Part shown: positions 33,203-41,302 of the stretch, piece after piece
How positions within the stretch are numbered: the stretch's first letter is position 1
Layout of the letters: every line of letters starts with the position of its first letter
From: an uncultured Ruminococcus sp.
GTDB taxonomy: Bacteria; Bacillota; Clostridia; Oscillospirales; Ruminococcaceae
NCBI GenBank assembly: GCA_900540005.1
Contig: UQEM01000002.1
Location: forward strand, 1 to 47,802
Length of the DNA: 47,802 nucleotides
Direction of reading: 5' to 3'
Program-made: the position numbers and the translations under genes
Notes under the pieces: generated by a model
Told to the model about the DNA's origin: nothing
Database searches by the model: none
The model's input: only the letters and a program-made list of their open reading frames with translations

Positions 33203-35971
33203 TTATAATTCAATTACTTCAGCACAGCGCTTGCAGAGAGTCGGGTGCTTTGCATTTGTTCCGACATACTTTGAATAGCACCAGCAGCGCTCGCACTTTT
33301 CGCCGTCTGCCTTTGCTACCTCAAATACGGTCTCGCCGTCTGCCTTTTCGACCTCAACTGCCGAAACAATGAGGATATCTGTCAGGCTGTCAGCAAATTC
33401 GCTGTAACGTGCGTAATCAGCCTCGCTGCTCTTGATGATGATCTTAGCCTCAAGAGACTTACCGATAGTCTTAGCGTTTCTTGCTTCTTCAAGAACCTTG
33501 TTCGAGGACTCGCGCGCAGCGTAGATGAAGTTCCACTTTTCAACGAATTCATCGCTGAACCCGATTCCGCTCTTTTCAGGCATCTGGTTGAGGAAAACGC
33601 TCTCCTTGTCATCAGCAGAGGTATGCGGCATGAATTGCCATATCTCCTCAGTCGTGAAGGAAATGATAGGAGCAGCAAGTCTTGCAACTGCGCTGAGAAT
33701 GCGATACATAGCGGTCTGAGCCGAGCGGCGGAGAACCGAGTCGCTCTTTTCGCAGTAGAGTCTGTCCTTGATGATGTCGAGGTAGAAATTCGACATATCA
33801 ATTACGCAGAAGTTGTGGATAGCGTGGAATGCTACATGAAAATCAAATGCGTTGTAGCCCTCGTTTACCTTGTCAATGAGGGTATCAAGCTTCATGATAG
33901 CCCACTTGTCAAGCTCTGTAAGCTCGCTGTCGGAAACCATATCTGTATCGGGGTTGAATCCGCCAAGATTTCCGAGAATATATCTTGCAGTGTTTCTGAT
34001 CTTCTTATAAGCGTCAGAAAGCTGGCTGAGGATAGGCTTGGAGATTCTGATATCGCTGTGGTAGTCCGAAGAAGCTACCCAGAGACGGAGGATATCCGCA
34101 CCGTACTGCTCGGTTATCTCGCTCGGGTCGATACCGTTGCCAAGCGACTTGTGCATGGTCTTGCCCTCGCCGTCAACTACCCAGCCGTGAGTGCAGACAG
34201 CCTTGTAAGGAGCTGAACCCTTATAAACAACTGATGTGAGGAGCGATGACTGGAACCAGCCTCTGTACTGGTCAGCGCCCTCAAGGTAGAGATCAGCAGG
34301 CCATGTAAGGCTCGGGAAATCTTCTCCCTCCATAACTGCTGTGTGGGAAACACCGCTGTCGAACCAAACATCCATGATATCGTATTCCTTGGTGAATTCG
34401 CCGCAGCCGCACTCGCACTTCACAGAAGCAGGAATGAACTCGGAAACCTCTCTTGTCCACCAAGCATCTGAACCTTCCTTGCGGAAAAGATCGGAAATCG
34501 CCTTGATAGTCTCGTCATTGCAGATAGGCTTGCCACAGTCCTTACAGTAGATAACAGGTATCGGAACGCCCCATGTTCTCTGACGGGAAATGCACCAGTC
34601 GCTTCTGTCGCGAACCATGCCCTTGATCCTGTCCTCGCCCCACTCGGGAATCCACTTGACTGACTCGATAGCCTTGATCGCCTCGTCCTTGAATCCCTTT
34701 ACCGAGCAGAACCACTGCTCTGTTGCTCTGTAGATGATCGGCTGGTGACATCTCCAGCAATGCGGATACTGGTGGACGATCTTCTGTGTAGCGAGCATTG
34801 CGCCGACTTCCGTGAGCTTTTCGGCAATAGCCTTATTAGCCTCGGTAGTATCCATGCCCTCGAACTCGCCTGCCTCGGCAGTCTGTCTGCCCTTTGCGTC
34901 AACGCATACGATGATTCCGATATCGTCGTAGTTCTTGCATACCTCAAAGTCCTCAACACCGTAGCCGGGAGCTGTATGTACGCAGCCTGTACCGCTTTCA
35001 AGAGTAACATGGTCGCCTACGATAATGGGTGACAGTCTGTCATAAAGCGGGTGTTTGGTCTTAATTCCCTCAAGTTCAGCACCTGTGAAAATGCCCCCTG
35101 TCGTGTAATCTGTAATGCCTGCTGTCTCCATAGTGGTGCGGACAAGCTCCTCAGCCATTACATAGTACTCATCGCCGACATGAACGAGAGTGTAGTTGTA
35201 GTCAGGGCCGAGACAGATAGCAAGGTTGCCGGGGATAGTCCATGTTGTGGTCGTCCAGATAACGAAGTAAACCTTTGAAAGGTCAAGACCCATTCCTGCG
35301 AAAATTCCCTTATCGTCTGTAACGTTGAACTTTACATAGATAGAGCGGCAGGGGTCGTTCTCGTACTCGATCTCAGCCTCGGCAAGAGCTGTATTACAGT
35401 CAGGGCACCAGTAAACCGGCTTGAGTCCCTTGTACATATAGCCGCGCTTTGCCATTTCGCCGAACACCTCGACCTGCTTTGCCTCGAAAGCCGGACGGAG
35501 CGTGAGATAGGGATAGTCGTAGTCGCCGAGAGAACCGAGTCTCTTGAACTGCTTCATCTGATTCTCAACGTGCTTCATAGCATAGTCGTGGCAGTGCTTT
35601 CTGAGGTCAACAGCAGGAATAGCTCCGTTCTCAACACCGATAGCCTTCATAGCTTTAAGCTCGATCGGAAGTCCGTGGGTATCCCAACCCGGAACGTAGG
35701 GGGCACAGAATCCGCTCATGTTCTTGTACTTGACAATGAAGTCCTTGAGAGTCTTATTAAGCGCGGTGCCGAGGTGGATCTCGCCGTTTGCATAGGGAGG
35801 GCCGTCATGGAGAATATACGAGGGCTTTCCCTTGTTCTTCTCTATCATCTTGTAATAGAGTCTTTCGTCTTCCCACTTCTGAAGCATCTCAGGCTCTCTC
35901 TTAGGCAGATTGCCTCTCATTGGGAAATCTGTTTTCGGTAAATTAAGGGTTGAATTGTAATCCTGTGCCAT
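33203..35971 (-). CDS. ileS: Isoleucyl-tRNA synthetase
   Basis: Charges tRNA-Ile; 922 residues, class I, bacterial (IleRS1) type. The HIGH motif is PPYANGEIHLGTALNKTLKD. The KMSKS loop reads EGKTMHKSLGNG, where the usual KMSKS is TMHKS. The editing domain has the GTGCVHTAPGYGVEDF block. The C-terminal zinc-binding module keeps the cysteines CERCWC and CKRC. It follows divIVA as in many Firmicutes. There is no T-box leader: only 68 bases separate it from divIVA. Its ribosome site AAAGGAGG is 34 bases from the ATG, with a hairpin in between. Confidence 0.97.
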   Translation of the reverse strand: MAQDYNSTLNLPKTDFPMRGNLPKREPEMLQKWEDERLYYKMIEKNKGKPSYILHDGPPYANGEIHLGTALNKTLKDFIVKYKNMSGFCAPYVPGWDTHGLPIELKAMKAIGVENGAIPAVDLRKHCHDYAMKHVENQMKQFKRLGSLGDYDYPYLTLRPAFEAKQVEVFGEMAKRGYMYKGLKPVYWCPDCNTALAEAEIEYENDPCRSIYVKFNVTDDKGIFAGMGLDLSKVYFVIWTTTTWTIPGNLAICLGPDYNYTLVHVGDEYYVMAEELVRTTMETAGITDYTTGGIFTGAELEGIKTKHPLYDRLSPIIVGDHVTLESGTGCVHTAPGYGVEDFEVCKNYDDIGIIVCVDAKGRQTAEAGEFEGMDTTEANKAIAEKLTEVGAMLATQKIVHQYPHCWRCHQPIIYRATEQWFCSVKGFKDEAIKAIESVKWIPEWGEDRIKGMVRDRSDWCISRQRTWGVPIPVIYCKDCGKPICNDETIKAISDLFRKEGSDAWWTREVSEFIPASVKCECGCGEFTKEYDIMDVWFDSGVSHTAVMEGEDFPSLTWPADLYLEGADQYRGWFQSSLLTSVVYKGSAPYKAVCTHGWVVDGEGKTMHKSLGNGIDPSEITEQYGADILRLWVASSDYHSDIRISKPILSQLSDAYKKIRNTARYILGNLGGFNPDTDMVSDSELTELDKWAIMKLDTLIDKVNEGYNAFDFHVAFHAIHNFCVIDMSNFYLDIIKDRLYCEKSDSVLRRSAQTAMYRILSAVARLAAPIISFTTEEIWQFMPHTSADDKESVFLNQMPEKSGIGFSDEFVEKWNFIYAARESSNKVLEEARNAKTIGKSLEAKIIIKSSEADYARYSEFADSLTDILIVSAVEVEKADGETVFEVAKADGEKCERCWCYSKYVGTNAKHPTLCKRCAEVIEL

Positions 35972-35979
35972 TTTTCTAT

Positions 35980-36013
35980 GATTCCCTGCGGACTTGCGGG
36001 GAATCCTCCTTTC
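35980..36013 (-). promoter_or_regulatory. Stem-loop between the Shine-Dalgarno sequence and start codon of ileS
   Basis: The only strong ribosome site, GAAAGGAGG (36013-36005 on the minus strand), is followed by GATTCCC (36005-35999), a 12-base loop and GGGAATC (35986-35980), then 8 bases to ATG 35971. Folding of the 26-nt hairpin would bring the ribosome site to about 8 bases from the start, a structured spacer as described for phage T4 gene 38. The last G of AGGAGG also belongs to the stem. Confidence 0.6.
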
Positions 36014-36039
36014 AAGGTATTTTATTGGTTATTCCGTGA

Positions 36040-36609
36040 TTATTCCTCGTCCTGTCCGCCTTCGGCTGCTGCAACTGCTGCTGCGATCTCCTCGGCTGTC
36101 TCAGGCTCGTGACCTTCCTCGGTCTCCTCAAAGTTCTCAGGCATTGATGAGATCAGTTCAAGGTGGCTCTTATACATATCAAAAAGAGTCTTTTTGAAGT
36201 CAGCTACCTGCTGCTGAGCCTGAACAAGAGCGTCCTTTTCGCGGGCGATCTCCTGTCTGTTCTTTTCCATAGCGATCTCGTGCTGGCGAACAGCTTCGTC
36301 CTCAAGAGCGTCAGCCTTTTCCTTAGCCTCATCGAGTATCTTCTTAGCCTTTTCGTTAGCCTCGTCAATTACCTGATGACCCTGTCTCTGTGCTCCGAGA
36401 AGTGCGTCCTTGAGAGCGTCCTCGTCCTTCATGTATTCTCTTACCTTGTCGGCAAGTATCTGGATCTTGTTGTTTGCTTCTGCGCGCTCTCTTTCCATTT
36501 CGTCAAGCTCAGCCTCAAGCTGAGAGAGAAATTCGTCTATCTCCTCCTGCTTATAGCCGAATGCAGCTTTTTCAAATCTCTTATTTCTAACATCTTTTGA
36601 AGTAATCAT
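36040..36609 (-). CDS. divIVA: DivIVA-domain protein
   Basis: Coiled-coil protein that binds curved membrane at septa and poles and recruits other proteins; 189 residues from ATG 36609. The conserved N-terminal domain is ITSKDVRNKRFEKAAFGYK then QEEIDEFLSQLEAEL. A long charged coiled coil runs to about residue 165, and the tail is acidic. I chose the second ATG: GAGGTG lies 7 bases before it but only 1 base before the first ATG at 36615. It sits in the classic sepF-ylmH-divIVA-ileS order. Confidence 0.93.
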   Translation of the reverse strand: MITSKDVRNKRFEKAAFGYKQEEIDEFLSQLEAELDEMERERAEANNKIQILADKVREYMKDEDALKDALLGAQRQGHQVIDEANEKAKKILDEAKEKADALEDEAVRQHEIAMEKNRQEIAREKDALVQAQQQVADFKKTLFDMYKSHLELISSMPENFEETEEGHEPETAEEIAAAVAAAEGGQDEE

Positions 36610-36620
36610 TCTCATTCACC

Positions 36621-37379
36621 TCATATATATTTTTGCAGATTTATGTGTATACGGCCTTTTCTGGTCGAGCCGTCTATACCCCTCAGTACGAATCTTCCGC
36701 ACCCTCTCACCGAGATGATATCACCCTCGGAAAGCTCGTGCGAAACCGATGAAACGGGGAAATGGTTGACCTCGACCCGTTCCGACCGTATGAGCACAGC
36801 CGCCTTTTCACGGCTGAGCTTTGCGGCGAGACTGACAATACAGTCAAGCCTGAGCGAAGCGACCGTCCCGCTCATGTCCCGAAATTCCTGCCTTACTTCC
36901 AGCTCAAACGGACGCGTATCCGATACCTTCACGCCGACCCTGCCGATCTTCGATACAGAACCGAGTATCGCTCCTGCGGCAGTTTCAGTGACAAAGACCT
37001 GCGCAATGCCTTCGTCAATAACAATATCGCCCACGACCTCACGTTTCAGCTTCTGCCCCATAAGGGAGCCGAGGAAATCCCTGTGCGTAAGGTCATCCTC
37101 TCTGCGGTAGGTAAAGGTAAGGCACTTCATCGGGAATTCTTCGAGGATGTACTCCTCGCAGTAATCCGGATATACGGCGAGCATTTTCCGTCTTGCGTCG
37201 GGAAATCCTCCCCACAGCCTGTACATCAGTCCGCCTGCATTTGCTCTGCACCACAGTTCCGACTGAGCACACTGCCGTTCATCGAGAAATCTGGAAAACA
37301 CGGGGCAGCCGTTCTTCTCACAGCCACTTACCATGTCGCCCAGTCTCGCAATGAAAAGCTTATCCGTCTGTTCGTTCAT
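36621..37379 (-). CDS. ylmH: YlmH-family RNA-binding S4-domain protein
   Basis: 252 residues. An N-terminal YlmH-specific fold (FSRFLDERQCAQSELWC, FPDARRKMLAVYP, FTYRREDDLTHRDFLGSLMG) is followed by a C-terminal S4 domain at about 178-250 (LDCIVSLAAKLSREKAAVLI then EGDIISVRGCGRF). The family binds ribosomal RNA and has been linked to ribosome rescue and division in Firmicutes. ATG 37379 overlaps the sepF stop by one base (TGATG), so translation is coupled. Confidence 0.92.
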   Translation of the reverse strand: MNEQTDKLFIARLGDMVSGCEKNGCPVFSRFLDERQCAQSELWCRANAGGLMYRLWGGFPDARRKMLAVYPDYCEEYILEEFPMKCLTFTYRREDDLTHRDFLGSLMGQKLKREVVGDIVIDEGIAQVFVTETAAGAILGSVSKIGRVGVKVSDTRPFELEVRQEFRDMSGTVASLRLDCIVSLAAKLSREKAAVLIRSERVEVNHFPVSSVSHELSEGDIISVRGCGRFVLRGIDGSTRKGRIHINLQKYI

Positions 37380-37840
37380 CAGATGAACACGCCGTTGTTT
37401 TCAAGCTCGCCCACGAGATCCTCACCGATAAAGCCTACATTGTAGGGGGTGATGATGTAGGTGAGATTTGCAACGGGCTTGAGGCTTCCGCCGTTTGCGT
37501 AAGCTACGCCAACGAGGAAGTCGATTATTCTTCTCTTGTTCTCGGGAGAAGCTGTCTCAAGGTTGAGCACGACCGTCTTTTTAGCGATAAGGTGGTCAGC
37601 GATCTGCTTAGCGTCTGTGAAAGCAGAGGGCTTTACGAGAACTACCTGAAGCTGTGCTGTTGTCTGGATATTTACAACTTTATTTCTTCTTCCATTGCTG
37701 TTTCCAGAGTCGTTTGAAGTACTCTCGTCATTGTCGGAAGGCTGATAGCTGCGCTCGTGACGTACAGGTACATCATCCTGATCGAGATCGTCATCATCAG
37801 CAGAGAAGAAAAATTCCTTAATGTTTTCAAAAAGTTTCAT
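37379..37840 (-). CDS. sepF: Cell division protein SepF
   Basis: 153 residues. The N-terminus MKLFENIKEFFF is the amphipathic membrane anchor, followed by an acidic, Asn/Ser-rich linker to about residue 55. The SepF core is VVNIQTTAQLQVVLVKPSAF, then ADHLIAKKTVVLNLE, and IIDFLVGVAYANGGSLKPV ending in YIITPYNVGF. SepF links FtsZ to the membrane during septation. The ATG follows GGAG. A 230-base gap separates it from yggS upstream. Confidence 0.95.
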   Translation of the reverse strand: MKLFENIKEFFFSADDDDLDQDDVPVRHERSYQPSDNDESTSNDSGNSNGRRNKVVNIQTTAQLQVVLVKPSAFTDAKQIADHLIAKKTVVLNLETASPENKRRIIDFLVGVAYANGGSLKPVANLTYIITPYNVGFIGEDLVGELENNGVFI

Positions 37841-38071
37841 TTTTTTACTCCATTCTCCGCATTTTATAGTTATTGCCCATTCGCCGTATGCGGAACGCCG
37901 TCAAGGGCTTGTCTTTTATCTGATATTTGCATGGGGCTGCATTTTTTCCAATAGTGTTCTCATAGGATAGAGTATGCAGTTTTGCGTGCTTTAATTGCAG
38001 ACGGCAGAGAAAAATCAGCAGCCGTCAGAATTTGCCGAAAAACCGCTTGCGGTATCCGCAGGTAAGGTCTC
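37841..38071. other. Intergenic gap between yggS and sepF
   Basis: 230 bases without a gene. A hairpin with arms GACGGC (38000-38005) and GCCGTC (38021-38026), and a weak CCG/CGG stem followed by TTTTT on the minus strand just past yggS (about 38035-38050), could give partial termination. I see no minus-strand promoter near consensus, although sepF may start here. Confidence 0.4.
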
Positions 38072-38770
38072 CTACTTCCTGCTGTAATCCCTTGCGCCAA
38101 AAAGCCCCGTGCCTATTCTCACAAGTGTTGAGCCGTACTTTACGGCTTCTGCGTAATCGTGGGTCATGCCCATTGAGAGCACCTGCATATCCGCGCCTTC
38201 TATCTTATTATCGCGCAGATCATTGTACAGTTCCTGCATCCTGCCGAGGAATATATCGCTCTGCGAAGGAGGCGGAATGGTCATGAGTCCCTTTATCCGT
38301 ATATTTTTAAGCTGAGCAAGCTGAGCAATGAGCTCGCGGAGCTTATCGGGAGCAACTCCGCCCTTGGACTCCTCGCCGCCTATATTCACCTCGCACAGAA
38401 TGTCCATCACCCTGCCGTGCTTTGCGGCAAGGCGGTCTATCTCCGTGCCGAGTTTAAGGCTGTCCACGGACTGTATCATGCTCACCGACTCGATAATGTA
38501 CTTTACCTTGTTTGTCTGAAGTCCGCCGATGAAATGGATCTCTGCCGGCGAATAAGCCTCCGCTTTCGAGAGATATTCCTGAACGCGGTTTTCTCCGAGG
38601 AGATCAAGCCCGAGCTCTATCGCGTGATTCACTATCTCGGGAGCAACGGTCTTGGTGACCGCCATAATGCGGATATCCTCCGCCTTTCTGCCGCATTTCT
38701 CGGCAGCCTCGCCCACGTTTTCGCGTATGAGCTTCAAATTTTCATCAACATAGCTGTAATTGCTTTCCAA
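38072..38770 (-). CDS. YggS-family pyridoxal phosphate homeostasis protein
   Basis: 232 residues, the PLP-binding fold-type III barrel without enzymatic activity (YlmE in Bacillus). The PLP lysine is in MAVTKTVAPEIV. Other family blocks are LLGENRVQEYLSKAE, HFIGGLQTNKVKYI, and the ending SMGMTHDYAEAVKYGSTLVRIG. The start is TTG 38770 with GGTGAG upstream, four bases after the HlyD-like gene. In Gram-positive genomes this family stands just before sepF, as here. It influences vitamin B6 and amino acid balance. Confidence 0.92.
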   Translation of the reverse strand: MESNYSYVDENLKLIRENVGEAAEKCGRKAEDIRIMAVTKTVAPEIVNHAIELGLDLLGENRVQEYLSKAEAYSPAEIHFIGGLQTNKVKYIIESVSMIQSVDSLKLGTEIDRLAAKHGRVMDILCEVNIGGEESKGGVAPDKLRELIAQLAQLKNIRIKGLMTIPPPSQSDIFLGRMQELYNDLRDNKIEGADMQVLSMGMTHDYAEAVKYGSTLVRIGTGLFGARDYSRK

Positions 38771-38773
38771 CTT

Positions 38774-40033
38774 TTACTCACCTTCGGTCATTATATCATC
38801 ATAGAGCGCAAGATACTCGCCGTCGCCTGTGTGAACAGCCGAGAGAACGTAATCTCCGCCCTCGTAGATAACATCAATCTTTCTGAACTCTTTCTGCTCG
38901 CCCTTCATGATGTAAACGCCCTTATAGTTGACCGTTTTCACGATCTCACTGCCGCTTTCGTCTGTTGTTTTCTCCTCGACATCGGCAAAGCGTATAGCCT
39001 CACGCGGAACTTTCAGCCCCTCATACTCGCCTCTGACAAGCTCTACTTCCTCCGCTCTGTGCTGAACGAGGTCGTAGTTTATGCTGTCGCACGAAAGGAT
39101 TATAACGCTCTGTGCCGCGCCTGCGTCATCGTTTATATCGGTGATCTCGGCGTCATAAAGCTCGGCAGAAGCTTCAAACCTCAGCTTGAGCGTATCGCCT
39201 ATAGCATACAGCTTTTTCGAGTTATCTGCCACAACAGCCAGATACCAGCCGTAACCGTTGACAAGCTTGCCGACGATAGTCGGATCGTCGAGTTTTGTAT
39301 CGCTCACGGAATTAACCTGATCTGCTGTAAGAGCGGACAGGATATCGGGGGTAAGCATTTCCTCATAGCCGTCGCAGTAGCTTACAAAGTAAGCCGAACG
39401 GTCAGCCGTTATGACCTCGACAGGCTGCTGAGAGCTTGCCTCAAGGCTTGCGATCTGTGCCTTGATGTCGCTTATCTCCTGATCGAAGCTTTCGACCTCA
39501 TTGGTAATTATCTGATATGTACTCATCTGAACAACAAGTGTCTCAGCCGCTTCCTTAACTTCCTGATAGTTTTTCATATCTCTGCTGTAGATAAGGCTGC
39601 GGTAGCTTTCGCTTATGCTGTCTGAGAGAGTTGCAGGCTGTGCCGATTCAAGAGTTCCGGGGTTCTGTATTTTTTCGAGTATTGCAAGGTCGTTTCTGAG
39701 GCTGTCAAGCTCGCGGTTAACGCTTATCTGCTCGTCACTGGGATAAACAGTAGCTATGGTGCTGCCGCTTCCGAGTCTGCCTCCGTCCGCGACATTATAG
39801 CTGAGTGCTCCAACGCCGCCGTACTTTACCGGCTGCTCGTCCCTGATAAAAACGCCTCTGTACTCTTTGGAGAATCTCGCCTGAGCCATAAGCGCTGTGA
39901 CCGTTGCGCTTTCGTTGCTGCGGAAATTTGAAACACTGCTCACAAAGATCACAAGCAGCAGGATAAGCACAATGTTTCGCAGAAGCCTTACCATCAGGCT
40001 TGCCTCGGATTTCAAAAAGGGAAAACGGGGCAT
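38774..40033 (-). CDS. HlyD-like membrane-anchored protein
   Basis: 419 residues from ATG 40033, one base after the hfq stop. One N-terminal helix (about residues 17-37, LLRNIVLILLLVIFVSSV) is followed by a biotinyl-lipoyl-like half (EQPVKYGGVGALSYNVADGG), a long coiled-coil hairpin (about 80-190, with EVESFDQEISDIKAQIASLEA) and a beta-rich part ending LSAVHTGDGEYLALYDD. This is the layout of membrane fusion adaptors, but there is no transporter nearby. Homologues beside yggS-sepF in Clostridia suggest an envelope or division-site role. The frame starts earlier (40060) inside hfq, but ATG 40033 is preferred. Confidence 0.8.
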   Translation of the reverse strand: MPRFPFLKSEASLMVRLLRNIVLILLLVIFVSSVSNFRSNESATVTALMAQARFSKEYRGVFIRDEQPVKYGGVGALSYNVADGGRLGSGSTIATVYPSDEQISVNRELDSLRNDLAILEKIQNPGTLESAQPATLSDSISESYRSLIYSRDMKNYQEVKEAAETLVVQMSTYQIITNEVESFDQEISDIKAQIASLEASSQQPVEVITADRSAYFVSYCDGYEEMLTPDILSALTADQVNSVSDTKLDDPTIVGKLVNGYGWYLAVVADNSKKLYAIGDTLKLRFEASAELYDAEITDINDDAGAAQSVIILSCDSINYDLVQHRAEEVELVRGEYEGLKVPREAIRFADVEEKTTDESGSEIVKTVNYKGVYIMKGEQKEFRKIDVIYEGGDYVLSAVHTGDGEYLALYDDIMTEGE

Positions 40034-40034
40034 T

Positions 40035-40274
40035 TTACTCAGCCTTTTCGGAAGCGTCAAGTATCGAAACGGGTCTTGCCGGAATTATGGTCGAGATAGC
40101 GTGCTTGTAAACAAGCTGCTGTTTTCCGTCACAGTCAAAGATCGCAACATAGCTGTCGAAGCCTCTTACCATACCCTTGAACTGAAAGCCGTTTGTGAGG
40201 ATGATAGTAACCATTATTCTGTCTTTTCTGCACTGGTTAAGAAAAACATCCTGCAAATTAATTGTTTTGTTCAT
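40035..40274 (-). CDS. hfq: RNA chaperone Hfq
   Basis: Hexameric Sm-like protein that pairs small RNAs with mRNAs; 79 residues. Sm1 is [20 protein letters not shown], then [20 protein letters not shown]. Sm2 is the [15 protein letters not shown] block with the YKHA proximal-site signature. I chose ATG 40274: AGGAG is 7 bases upstream, whereas the in-frame ATG at 40280 directly abuts it. Position after miaA matches the order in many bacteria. With Hfq present, RNA-based regulation of the leaders in this window is feasible. Confidence 0.96.
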   Translation of the reverse strand: MNKTINLQDVFLNQCRKDRIMVTIILTNGFQFKGMVRGFDSYVAIFDCDGKQQLVYKHAISTIIPARPVSILDASEKAE

Positions 40275-40334
40275 ACACATTCTCCTATCTTTATAATTTT
40301 CTGATGTGCATATGAATACACACAACTTATTATA

Positions 40335-41285
40335 TCACATATCTGCGCGATTTGCTATACATTTTTGGCATTTTTCTAAAATTTCATATTTTTTATTAAT
40401 TTTGTCCAAAACAATCCATTCTATGCGGCTGTTTTTTCTAAACCATGTCAGTTGTCTTTTGGCGTATCTTCGGGTTTCCTGCTTGATTTTGTCGATACAG
40501 TCGTCAAGCGTCATAGTTCCCTCGAAATACGGGATAAGCTCCTTGTATCCGATAGCATTCGCGGCGGTTTTCATGCCGCTGGTTTCCCAGAGGTCGTGAG
40601 CCTCGTCAACGAGTCCGCGCCTTACCATGTCGTCCACTCTCAGGTTTATGCGGTCGTAGAGGAGCTGCCTGTCCTCGTAGGTAAGTCCGAAAATGAGCGG
40701 ATCATATGGTGACTCCACGAGACGGCTCTCCGCTTTCAGTTCGCTGAAACGGCGTCCCGTTATGTGCAGGACTTCGAGGGCACGCACTACTCTCACGGTG
40801 TTGTTCGGGTGTATTCCGGCAGCCGCCTCGGGATCTGCCTCCGCAAGCCGCGCATGGAGCGCCTCGTTGCCGTTTTCCTTGGCAAATTCGTAGAGTTCTG
40901 CACGGTATGCCTCATCACTTCCGCCCTCGGAAAATCTCACGTTTTCAAGCAGGCTGTCCATGTACAGTCCCGTTCCGCCGACAATTATCGGAAGCGCTCC
41001 CCTGTCAAGGATCCCCGCAATTTCGCGGTGCGCAAGGTTCACATAATCAGCCGCACTGAAAGAAACTCCCCTGTCGAGAAATCCGATAAGATGATGCGGT
41101 ATACCCTGCATTTCCTCGGCAGTAGGCTTTGCAGAGGCGATATCCATGCCCTTGTATATCTGCATGGAATCGGCGGAAACGACCTCTCCGCCGTACATTT
41201 TCGCAAGTTCTGCTCCGAGCCATGTCTTGCCCGATGCCGTCGGCCCTGCTACCGCAAGGACGAACGGCTTTTTTTTATTCGTCAT
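40335..41285 (-). CDS. miaA: tRNA dimethylallyltransferase
   Basis: Adds dimethylallyl to A37 of tRNAs reading UNN codons; 316 residues from ATG 41285, set by GGAGGTGG. The P-loop is AGPTASGKTWLG, then SADSMQIYKGMDIASAKPT, PHHLIGF and the GGTGLYMDSLL block. The C-terminal KQETRRYAKRQLTWFRKN segment is standard. It follows mutL by 17 bases, the same mutL-miaA-hfq order as in Proteobacteria and many Firmicutes. The open frame upstream lies inside mutL. Confidence 0.96.
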   Translation of the reverse strand: MTNKKKPFVLAVAGPTASGKTWLGAELAKMYGGEVVSADSMQIYKGMDIASAKPTAEEMQGIPHHLIGFLDRGVSFSAADYVNLAHREIAGILDRGALPIIVGGTGLYMDSLLENVRFSEGGSDEAYRAELYEFAKENGNEALHARLAEADPEAAAGIHPNNTVRVVRALEVLHITGRRFSELKAESRLVESPYDPLIFGLTYEDRQLLYDRINLRVDDMVRRGLVDEAHDLWETSGMKTAANAIGYKELIPYFEGTMTLDDCIDKIKQETRRYAKRQLTWFRKNSRIEWIVLDKINKKYEILEKCQKCIANRADM

Positions 41286-41302
41286 TTTACCACCTCCGCG
41301 GC

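Noticed and set aside
35972..36039. T-box riboswitch upstream of ileS
   Set aside because: Only 68 bases lie between divIVA and ileS, too short for a T-box, and no AGGGUGGNACCGCG-like box or terminator is present.
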